Origin: an uncultured Oscillospiraceae bacterium
GTDB lineage: Bacteria; Bacillota; Clostridia; Oscillospirales; Oscillospiraceae
Reading direction: 5' to 3'
Assembly: GCA_934589705.1 (NCBI GenBank)
Contig: CAKTOH010000042.1
Location: 1-5,283 of the forward strand
DNA length: 5,283 bases
The position numbers were made by a program, and so were the translations under genes. Shown piece after piece: positions 1 to 4,689 of the stretch. How positions within the stretch are numbered: the stretch's first letter is position 1; every line of letters starts with the position of its first letter. The notes beneath the pieces were generated by a model. The model saw nothing but the letters and a program-made list of their open reading frames with translations, ran no database searches and was not told the origin of the DNA.

Positions 1-80
1 CCCGAACACAGAAGTTAAGCTCATGTACGCCGACAATACTTGGCGGGCGACTGCCCGGGAAGATAGGTAATGCCAACGCA
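1..80 (+). rRNA. rrf: 5S ribosomal RNA, 3' part (5' end outside window)
   Basis: The window opens inside a 5S rRNA gene. The conserved loop segment CCCGAACACAGAAGTTAAGC is at the very start, followed by the conserved TACTTGG and the GGGCGACTGCCCGGGAAGATAGG helix/loop region of bacterial 5S rRNA. About the first third of the gene is missing. The exact 3' end is uncertain; I place it near GCCAACGC, a few bases before the tRNA. The gene lies at the end of an rRNA operon that continues into tRNA-Asn, a common clostridial arrangement. Confidence 0.93.
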
Positions 81-85
81 AACAT

Positions 86-161
86 TCCCCCTTAGCTCAG
101 TCGGTAGAGCGACGGACTGTTAATCCGTGTGTCGTTGGTTCGAGTCCAACAGGGGGAGCCA
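86..161 (+). tRNA. tRNA-Asn (anticodon GUU)
   Basis: A complete cloverleaf can be folded by eye. The acceptor stem is TCCCCCT (86-92) with AGGGGGA (151-157), and the D stem is GCTC/GAGC. The anticodon stem ACGGA/TCCGT encloses loop CTGTTAA, giving anticodon GTT. The T stem is GTTGG/CCAAC with loop TTCGAGT. The discriminator base is G158 and the CCA end is encoded (159-161). It starts only a few bases after the 5S gene, so it is probably co-transcribed with the rRNA operon and released by processing. Confidence 0.97.
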
Positions 162-162
162 A

Positions 163-195
163 AGAAGATCGAGCGTTTGCTCGGTCTTCTTTTTT
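163..195 (+). terminator. Intrinsic terminator of the rRNA-tRNA operon
   Basis: A 12-bp stem (163-174 with 179-190, one T-G wobble) encloses the tetraloop GTTT and is followed at once by five further Ts (191-195). It begins two bases after the tRNA CCA end. This is a textbook Rho-independent terminator for the 5S/tRNA-Asn transcript. Confidence 0.95.
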
Positions 196-310
196 GCTTA
201 CAGAGAGAAATCTAATTGAAATGGAACACGGAATATGATATCCTGATACCACGATCTTTTATGGCTCTATGTCAATAGTTGGGATAGTGACAAAACACAA
301 ATAATTGGGA

Positions 311-346
311 CGTGTCGGAGAGAAACGCTCCGGCACGGTTTTTATG
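311..346 (+). terminator. Hairpin with U-tract inside the IS end (probable terminator)
   Basis: A 10-bp stem, CGTGTCGGAG (311-320) with CTCCGGCACG (328-337), has one T-G wobble and a 7-nt loop, and is followed by GTTTTTATG. The T-run follows the plus-strand orientation, so it would stop rightward transcription, such as rRNA-operon read-through, from entering the transposase antisense. It lies just beyond the transposase stop codon (342-344, minus), and it could also act weakly on leftward transcription. Confidence 0.55.
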
Positions 347-503
347 TATGGCAGAAAAGGATTCTCTTTCTGAAATTGGAGAAATTCAGCATACCAAAGC
401 AGACACTCTTCAGAACCTTTGTTTTGTTGTTGCAGCCTTCAATGAAGCCATTTGACCAGGGGACATCCATGGAGTTCAGGGAATCTCTGAATAAATCGTC
501 TGC
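342..503 (-). pseudogene. ISL3-family transposase, C-terminal fragment
   Basis: About the last 50 codons of an ISL3 transposase remain, including the hallmark tail VPWSNGFIEGCNNKTKVLK followed by FGMLNFSNFRKRIL. This is the C-terminal end of the DDE_Tnp_ISL3 domain, containing the conserved NGF.EG.NNK.K motif. Intact family members are roughly 400 residues or longer, so the DDE catalytic core is largely absent and the product cannot be an active transposase. The open frame continues upstream to an ATG at 644 (100 codons in all), but that part runs through a perfect 16-bp inverted repeat and is not recognisable transposase. I treat it as a fortuitous extension. Confidence 0.8.
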
Positions 504-559
504 GGCTGAGCGGCGGATCTTTTTCCCTATCCGTTCGGCTTCAAAAGTGGGAAATATAG

Positions 560-597
560 CGCATCCGTAAGCCAGTGCAAGCTGGCTTACGGATGCG
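560..597. repeat. Perfect 16-bp inverted repeat with 6-nt loop
   Basis: CGCATCCGTAAGCCAG (560-575) is the exact reverse complement of 582-597, separated by TGCAAG. No T-run follows on either strand, so it is not a typical intrinsic terminator, although it could fold strongly in RNA reading leftward from the ThiF-like gene. It sits where transposase similarity ends. It may be part of a dispersed palindromic repeat or a scar of the event that truncated the IS. The adjacent stretch 598-698 holds nothing else I can assign. Confidence 0.85.
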
Positions 598-698
598 ACA
601 TACTCCTTGCGGGTGCATACAGGATTCCACCATTTTTGAACCATTCGGCCAGAGAAAAATCTCTCGCTCCCAGCTCTTGCCGATTTATCAGAGGTTCC

Positions 699-1370
699 TT
701 AGGGAATCGGAATCGATTCAAATTCCTGATTCAGCAAATCAAAGTAATAGAGTTTTCCTGTTTCCACCGGCCGCCCGGTCAGCAGCTTAACACACAGGGC
801 GACCTGTATGGATGCGCACAGAGCGGGGGTGAAGCTCAGAACGCTCTTGTTTTTCAGAACGACCCCCTCTGGGTACAGCGTTTCCACCAGATGATCTCCC
901 GGCATGGAAACCGCCGCCTGCGCCACCCAGCCGCTGACCGCACCATAGATAAAGGGGATTTTCGCCTTTTCACATTCCTTTGCCAGAATCCGGCGGCTGT
1001 CGATATTGTCAAGACCGTCAAGTACCGCGTCGCAAGACAGAAGCAGCTGCCGCACGTTCTTCTCCGTGAGAAAGCCGGCCACCGCTTCAACCTCTGTTTC
1101 GGGATTGACCCGGTTCACCTTCGCGGCGGCGGCTTTGGCCTTGCTGACACCCAGCAGCGGCACTTCGGACAACAGCTGGCGGTTTAGGTTAGATGGTTCA
1201 AACACATCTCCATCCACAACCCGGAGAAACTCCACCCCGATTCTTGCCAGCATATCGATGAGATGCCCGCCCAATCCGCCGCAGCCGACTACGAGAACCC
1301 GCTTTCTGTGAAGGATTTCGCACTCCGCTTCAGACAGCGCCGGGATATTGCGTTCATATCTGGGATTCAT
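699..1370 (-). CDS. ThiF/HesA/MoeB-family adenylyltransferase (sulfur-carrier activating enzyme)
   Basis: This 223-residue E1-like protein probably uses ATP to adenylate the C-terminal glycine of the MoaD-like protein encoded just upstream, a step towards thiocarboxylate formation for pterin cofactor sulfuration. Visible motifs are the Rossmann nucleotide loop VVGCGGLGG (about residues 27-35), VDGDVFEPSNLNRQ (52-65) with the acidic residues and arginine finger R64, the KAK lysines (77-79), and DGLDN (118-122). It lacks the paired CxxC zinc motifs of E. coli MoeB and is somewhat shorter than MoeB's roughly 250 residues, so it is closer to compact HesA/ThiF forms. The start codon lies 3 nt after the MoaD-like stop codon, with GGGAGG within the preceding gene as ribosome binding site, so translation is probably coupled. 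The exact sulfur pathway partner is not visible here. Confidence 0.92.
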   Translation of the reverse strand: MNPRYERNIPALSEAECEILHRKRVLVVGCGGLGGHLIDMLARIGVEFLRVVDGDVFEPSNLNRQLLSEVPLLGVSKAKAAAAKVNRVNPETEVEAVAGFLTEKNVRQLLLSCDAVLDGLDNIDSRRILAKECEKAKIPFIYGAVSGWVAQAAVSMPGDHLVETLYPEGVVLKNKSVLSFTPALCASIQVALCVKLLTGRPVETGKLYYFDLLNQEFESIPIP

Positions 1371-1373
1371 GGG

Positions 1374-1595
1374 TCAGCCGCCTCCCACCGGTGGGAACAG
1401 GGCGACGATATCGCCGTCCTTTACAGGGGTTTCGGGTTTCTGATGAAATCCGTTGACCAGCAGAATAGACACTTCCTCTCGGGGAATGTTCATGAGGGAA
1501 AGAATATCCCCCGCACAGGCAATGCCATCGGGAGAAAGCATGGTGACCTTGTCACGACCCTGACGCAGTGTTGCAAAAACGCGAACTTCAATCAT
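1374..1595 (-). CDS. MoaD/ThiS-like sulfur-carrier protein, 73 aa
   Basis: This is a small beta-grasp (ubiquitin-like) protein beginning MIEVRVFATLR and ending VKDGDIVALFPPVGGG. The VNG..., DGD.V.lfPPv and terminal Gly-Gly features are those of MoaD, the small subunit of molybdopterin synthase, and of related ThiS-type carriers. The C-terminal glycine would be adenylated by the adjacent ThiF-like enzyme and converted to a thiocarboxylate. Unlike canonical MoaD it ends in three glycines. I chose the ATG at 1595 because AAAGGAG (1603-1609, minus) lies 7 nt upstream. The upstream in-frame ATG at 1646 would force translation through a terminator hairpin. Its place after an AOR gene suggests a dedicated role in tungsten-pterin cofactor assembly, as for the MoaD-like and MoeB-like genes of other aor clusters (for example Aromatoleum). 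That role is inferred. Confidence 0.9.
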   Translation of the reverse strand: MIEVRVFATLRQGRDKVTMLSPDGIACAGDILSLMNIPREEVSILLVNGFHQKPETPVKDGDIVALFPPVGGG

Positions 1596-1611
1596 GGAAA
1601 TTCTCCTTTGC

Positions 1612-1645
1612 AAAAAAATGGGGGAGGGGACTGATCCCCTCCCCA
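1612..1645 (-). terminator. Intrinsic terminator between the AOR and MoaD-like genes
   Basis: Read on the minus strand, a 10-bp stem (1644-1635 with 1630-1621) made of GGGGAGGGGA and TCCCCTCCCC with loop TCAG is followed by a CA spacer and seven Ts (1618-1612). It starts about 15 nt after the AOR stop codon and ends just before the ribosome binding site of the MoaD-like gene. No separate promoter for the MoaD-like gene is apparent. It probably ends most AOR transcripts while allowing limited read-through, giving much AOR enzyme and little of the accessory proteins. Confidence 0.9.
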
Positions 1646-1659
1646 TTAGTTATATTGTA

Positions 1660-3477
1660 TCACTTGCCAACACACTCGTCCAGACCCAGTTTCTTCAGGG
1701 TTTCATCGGTGGGGAACGCATTGACCCAGCCACGGGCTTCGTAGTATTCGGGCAGCGTCAGAGGCAGCTGTGAGGTCATACCGGTGGAGGGGCCGTTGAC
1801 AACGGGCTCTTCCAGCAGCCGCTTGGGCAGGCGGTCGTCCTCAGGCTTCATGCCGGCGGCCTTGTTGAACATTCTCTCGATGTTGTAGATGCGGTCGCCG
1901 ATCTCCAGAACCTGCTCCACAGTCCACTTGGTGCCGGTAGCGGCGTTCAGCAGGTCGGTGTACTCCTTCGCGCCCATGGCGAAGGATGTGAACAGGCAGT
2001 GACCCATGGAGTCAATGACAGCGGTCAGATCCTGGAAGGTCTTGGCCCACGCGGCCTTCTCATTGGTGACGGTACGATCCAGCTGCTGGGGCAGACCCAG
2101 AACCTCGGGAGAGATCATGTAGCCGCGGACATGGCAGCCGCCCCGATTGGAGGTGGCGTAGGTGATGCCGATACCCTGAATGGCACGGGCATCGTAAGCG
2201 GGCATTTCCTGCTTCTTGACGCTCATGGAAATCTCGGGATGGCCATAGTGCTCGCACAGACGGGCGGAGCCGGAGCTCATCAGCCAGTCAAGCTCGGTTT
2301 CGGGGTTGCCCATGCGCTTGGTCCATTCCACCAGAGCCTTGGTGGAGCCCCACTCCAGAGGTACACCGGCGCACTCTTCCTCCTTGATGTAGCCTCTCTG
2401 GTACAGCTCCATGGCGGCGGCGATGGTGCAGGGGACGGAAATCGCATCCAGACCATACTCGTTGCAGAGCATATTGCACTCATCGATGACGTTCAGATCA
2501 TCATTGCCGCAGTTGCCGCCGTAGGCCCACAGGGGCTCGTACTCGGGGCCGCCGACAACCTTGCCGTTGACATTGACTACACGTCCGCAGGCAATGGGGC
2601 AGCGGTGGCAGGCACTGGCCTTCACCAGATACTTTTCCGCCAGAGCCTCGCCGGAGATGTCCTCACCCTTTTCGTAGTAGCTCTCCTGCCAGTTCTTGGT
2701 GGGGAAAGCGCCGATGTTGTTGACAATGTTCACGAGAACAGCGGTACCCAGCTGACGCAGGCCGGCACCGGTAACGGGGTTGGCCTTCAGAACCTCCATG
2801 GCGTTCTTGGTGGCGACCTTCAGAGCGTCCACATCGGCGATGTTGTCCAGGGATTTGCGGGTAGCCTTGACCACGATGGCCTTCAGCTTCTTGCTGCCCA
2901 TGACAGCGCCGACGCCGGAACGACCGGCGGCACGGTCCTTATCGTTCATAATGGCGGCAAGCAATACCTTCTTCTCGCCGGCGGGGCCAATGTTCAGAAC
3001 GGAAGCATCCGCACCGTGCTTGACCCGCAGCTTTTCGTCCATCTCTTCGCTCATGACACCCAGGTATTCCCGGGCATCCAGCAGCTCGATCTTGTCGTCA
3101 ACGATGTTGATGTAAGTCCACTCGGGAGCTTCCCCTTCCACGATGATGGCATCCCAGCCGGCGTACTTCAGCTTGGCACCCCAGATGCCGCCGGAGTTGG
3201 AGCAGGCAATCATGCCGGTCAGAGGAGACTTGGTGCAGACCATGTAACGGCCGGTGGAAGGGGCGGCAGCGCCGGTCATGGGGCCGGTGATGTAGATCAG
3301 CTTGTTTTCGGGAGACAGGGGATCGACGGCTGCGACGCCCTCGTCATAGAGCATCTTGGTGCCCAAGCCCCGGCCGCCGATGAACTTGTGTGCCAGCTCC
3401 AGATCCAGAGGCTCGACCTTAATCTCGCCAGTGGTCAGGTTGATGCGGGCAATTTTTTCGTAATACGCGCCAGCCAT
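1660..3477 (-). CDS. aor: Aldehyde:ferredoxin oxidoreductase, tungsten-bispterin family
   Basis: This cytoplasmic enzyme probably oxidises aldehydes to carboxylic acids with ferredoxin as electron acceptor, or runs in reverse; the physiological substrate cannot be read from the sequence. With the chosen start it has 605 residues, the usual size for the family. The N-terminal domain has FIGGRGLGTKMLYDE and AGRSGVGAVMGSKKLKAI, typical of the bis-pterin binding region. The [4Fe-4S] ligands appear as CHRCPIAC (C290, C293, C297) plus a late cysteine in DSMGHC (C494), matching the CxxCxxxC...C pattern of Pyrococcus AOR. The active-site-region glutamates GPEYEP (about 312-314) and histidine in GGCHVRGY (about 449) are also present. 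I chose the ATG at 3477 because GGAGGT lies 7 nt upstream. The ATG at 3492 overlaps that ribosome binding site. No AorA-type ferredoxin or AorC-type flavoprotein subunit gene is next to it, so it is probably a single-subunit type. Confidence 0.96.
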   Translation of the reverse strand: MAGAYYEKIARINLTTGEIKVEPLDLELAHKFIGGRGLGTKMLYDEGVAAVDPLSPENKLIYITGPMTGAAAPSTGRYMVCTKSPLTGMIACSNSGGIWGAKLKYAGWDAIIVEGEAPEWTYINIVDDKIELLDAREYLGVMSEEMDEKLRVKHGADASVLNIGPAGEKKVLLAAIMNDKDRAAGRSGVGAVMGSKKLKAIVVKATRKSLDNIADVDALKVATKNAMEVLKANPVTGAGLRQLGTAVLVNIVNNIGAFPTKNWQESYYEKGEDISGEALAEKYLVKASACHRCPIACGRVVNVNGKVVGGPEYEPLWAYGGNCGNDDLNVIDECNMLCNEYGLDAISVPCTIAAAMELYQRGYIKEEECAGVPLEWGSTKALVEWTKRMGNPETELDWLMSSGSARLCEHYGHPEISMSVKKQEMPAYDARAIQGIGITYATSNRGGCHVRGYMISPEVLGLPQQLDRTVTNEKAAWAKTFQDLTAVIDSMGHCLFTSFAMGAKEYTDLLNAATGTKWTVEQVLEIGDRIYNIERMFNKAAGMKPEDDRLPKRLLEEPVVNGPSTGMTSQLPLTLPEYYEARGWVNAFPTDETLKKLGLDECVGK

Positions 3478-3528
3478 ATGCAATACCTCCATAATCTTCA
3501 GCAGTTGTTGGTTTCCTTTGATACTTCC

Positions 3529-3556
3529 ATTATATTAAAAATTCCGTTTGGTTCAA
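3529..3556 (-). promoter_or_regulatory. Sigma-A-type promoter of the aor operon
   Basis: On the minus strand, TTGAAC (3556-3551) and a perfect TATAAT (3534-3529) are separated by 16 bp. Transcription would start near 3522, leaving a leader of about 45 nt before the AOR start codon. The decamer repeat block begins 18 bp upstream of the -35 box, a position suited to an activator or to control of both divergent promoters. Confidence 0.75.
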
Positions 3557-3573
3557 GGGCTGTGCTTCATTTC

Positions 3574-3609
3574 TGCGTGAAACTGCACGAAACCATCTCG
3601 TTTCACACG
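3574..3609. repeat. Regulatory decamer repeats, aor-proximal cluster (two direct, one inverted)
   Basis: Two directly abutting 10-bp copies occur, TGCGTGAAAC (3574-3583) and TGCACGAAAC (3584-3593). A third copy in the opposite orientation reads CGTGTGAAAC on the minus strand (3609-3600). The same motif recurs at 3638-3667. The cluster lies upstream of the aor -35 box in the divergent intergenic region, so it is probably an operator for the adjacent regulator. Repeats are seen directly; the operator role is inferred. Confidence 0.75.
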
Positions 3610-3614
3610 AAGCA

Positions 3615-3634
3615 ATTTGGTGCCTATACCAAAT
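3615..3634. promoter_or_regulatory. Central palindrome between the decamer clusters
   Basis: ATTTGGT (3615-3621) and ACCAAAT (3628-3634) form a perfect 7-bp inverted repeat with the 6-bp spacer GCCTAT. It sits midway between the two decamer clusters and both promoters. No T-run follows on either strand, so it is more likely a binding site for a dimeric regulator than a terminator. Which protein would bind it is unknown. Confidence 0.5.
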
Positions 3635-3637
3635 GAC

Positions 3638-3667
3638 TGTGCGAAATGATACGAAACGGCACGAAAC
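3638..3667. repeat. Regulatory decamer repeats, regulator-proximal cluster (three direct)
   Basis: Three directly abutting 10-bp copies occur with no spacer: TGTGCGAAAT (3638-3647), GATACGAAAC (3648-3657) and GGCACGAAAC (3658-3667). The core CGAAAC is on the same face of the helix in each copy. The cluster ends 26 bp before the -35 box of the regulator gene. It shares the consensus of the cluster at 3574-3609, so the same protein probably binds both and controls both promoters. Confidence 0.8.
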
Positions 3668-3693
3668 AATAGATAGCTTTTGATTCCTCCTCT

Positions 3694-3721
3694 TGTGAAA
3701 GTCAAAGGTTACGAGTATAAT
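3694..3721 (+). promoter_or_regulatory. Promoter of the regulator-moeA operon
   Basis: TTGTGA (3694-3699, four of six to consensus) and a perfect TATAAT (3716-3721) are separated by 16 bp. The start would be near 3728, about 25 nt before the ATG. A strong ribosome binding site GGAGG (3741-3745) follows, 7 nt before the ATG at 3753. The weak -35 box fits a promoter that depends on an activator. Confidence 0.7.
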
Positions 3722-3752
3722 GAGGATACATCGATTGTGAGGAGGCGGCGCT

Positions 3753-4688
3753 ATGGCCCAGAACCAGTCATTATCTACGCAGGAAGTGGCGGATATTCTC
3801 CACGTCAGCAAATCTACAATTTATGACCTGATCCGCAGGGGGGAGATCCATTCCTACAAGATCGGGCGGAAGGTTCGCTTTACCCAGGATGACGTGGATG
3901 CCTACATTGCCCGCTCCCGCCATGAACATTCCACTGCTCCGGTGCAGCGTATCGATACCCATTCCACATTGCTGACTCCGACAGAGAAAGAAGCTCCGGC
4001 GTTCATTCTCTCAGGACAGGATGTGGTGCTGGATATTCTGGCAAATTACCTCCATCAGGAGGATGTGAATGCCGGACGGACATACCTTTCAAGCTTTGAA
4101 GGCCTGCTGGCTCTGTATCAGGGAAAGGTTCACGCCGCGGCCTGCCATCTGTATGACGGGAAGGAATGCAACGCCTCCTTTGTGCGCAGTCTGATGCCCG
4201 GCGTTCCCGCCGTGCTGGTGAATCTTTCCTATCGCACACAGGGCTTCTACATCCGCAAGGGAAACCCAAAGAAAATCAAGGGATGGCAGGACTTGGGGCG
4301 AAGGGATATTTCCATTCTGAACCGCCGGGTAGGCTCTTCCTCCCGGATTCTGCTGGATACCCAGCTGAAAGCATTGGGGATTCCCGCCGCACAGGTTAAG
4401 GGCTATGACAAGATCATGAGCTCCCACCTGACCATGGCCGCGTCCATTGCGGCGGGAGATGCCGACCTTGCCATCGGAACGGAGCGGGTTTCCCGACAAA
4501 TCGAGAATCTGGATTTTATCCCCCTTCTGGAGGAACGCTTCGATCTGGTTCTGCGGAAGGATTCCATGGAGGAGCCGGCGGTCATTAAGCTGCTCGAAAT
4601 ACTGTCCTCCCCTGTGTTCCGCAGGGGGGTCGCCCCCTTCTCCGGCAATGATTACCGGGATCTGGGCAGGATCATCATGGAGGTCTGA
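3753..4688 (+). CDS. HTH (excisionase/MerR-like) regulator with PBP-like ligand-binding domain
   Basis: This 311-residue cytoplasmic one-component transcription regulator has no signal peptide or membrane segment. Residues about 6-54 form an excisionase-family (HTH_17) domain: LSTQEVADILHVSKSTIYDL is the recognition helix region and YKIGRKVRFTQDDVDAYI the wing and following helix. A hydrophilic linker (55-82) joins it to a periplasmic-binding-protein-like domain (about 84-295), with typical motifs NRRVGSSSRILLD (190-202), MAASIAAGDADLAIGTE (228-244) and FDLVLRKD (263-270). The same type of domain is found fused to MoeA and beside molybdate/tungstate genes. The serine-rich GSSSR loop is where an anion could be held. 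Divergent to aor and 1 nt before moeA, it probably senses tungstate, molybdate or a cofactor-related ligand. That ligand is inferred. Confidence 0.88.
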   Translation: MAQNQSLSTQEVADILHVSKSTIYDLIRRGEIHSYKIGRKVRFTQDDVDAYIARSRHEHSTAPVQRIDTHSTLLTPTEKEAPAFILSGQDVVLDILANYLHQEDVNAGRTYLSSFEGLLALYQGKVHAAACHLYDGKECNASFVRSLMPGVPAVLVNLSYRTQGFYIRKGNPKKIKGWQDLGRRDISILNRRVGSSSRILLDTQLKALGIPAAQVKGYDKIMSSHLTMAASIAAGDADLAIGTERVSRQIENLDFIPLLEERFDLVLRKDSMEEPAVIKLLEILSSPVFRRGVAPFSGNDYRDLGRIIMEV

Positions 4689-4689
4689 T

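Larger units (their letters stand above)
263..559 (-). mobile_element. Truncated ISL3-family insertion sequence remnant (one end retained)
   Basis: This is the transposase-3' end of an ISL3-type element. The outer boundary is placed at GGCTCTATGTCAATAGTTGG (263-282), which resembles the GGCTCTTTGTCAA-like terminal repeats of Firmicutes ISL3 elements as I remember them. The terminal assignment therefore rests on recollection. Inside it is the C-terminal end of the transposase (minus strand). No matching terminal repeat occurs elsewhere in the window, so the other end and most of the transposase have been lost. Similarity to transposase fades towards the 16-bp inverted repeat starting at 560, which I use as the approximate inner limit. 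Insertion beside an rRNA/tRNA operon is unremarkable. Confidence 0.6.

Noticed and set aside
651..664. Small hairpin AGAGA/TCTCT as terminator of the ThiF-like gene
   Set aside because: The stem is only 5 bp and A-T rich, with no T-run after it on the minus strand. It is too weak to call.
636..1187. Plus-strand open frame of 183 codons across the ThiF-like gene
   Set aside because: It is the complementary shadow of the conserved ThiF-like protein and carries no family features.
1374..1646. Longer MoaD-like start at 1646 (17 extra residues)
   Set aside because: The extension runs through the intrinsic terminator hairpin and lacks family similarity. The ATG at 1595 has a proper AAAGGAG site.
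1660..3492. Longer AOR start at 3492
   Set aside because: That ATG overlaps the GGAGGT ribosome binding site that serves the ATG at 3477, and the family N-terminus fits the shorter form.
3478..3528. Molybdenum/tungsten cofactor riboswitch in the aor leader
   Set aside because: The predicted leader is only about 45 nt, too short for the known Moco RNA structure, and no such fold is apparent.
1999..3636. Long plus-strand open frame (545 codons) opposite the AOR gene
   Set aside because: It is antisense to a clearly conserved AOR, and its product is a low-complexity Gly/Ala/Leu/Val-rich translation with no recognisable domain. It arises from codon bias on the opposite strand.
3574..3667. CRISPR-like array
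   Set aside because: The repeats are only 10 bp and abut with no spacers, and there are no cas genes. A regulatory array fits better.
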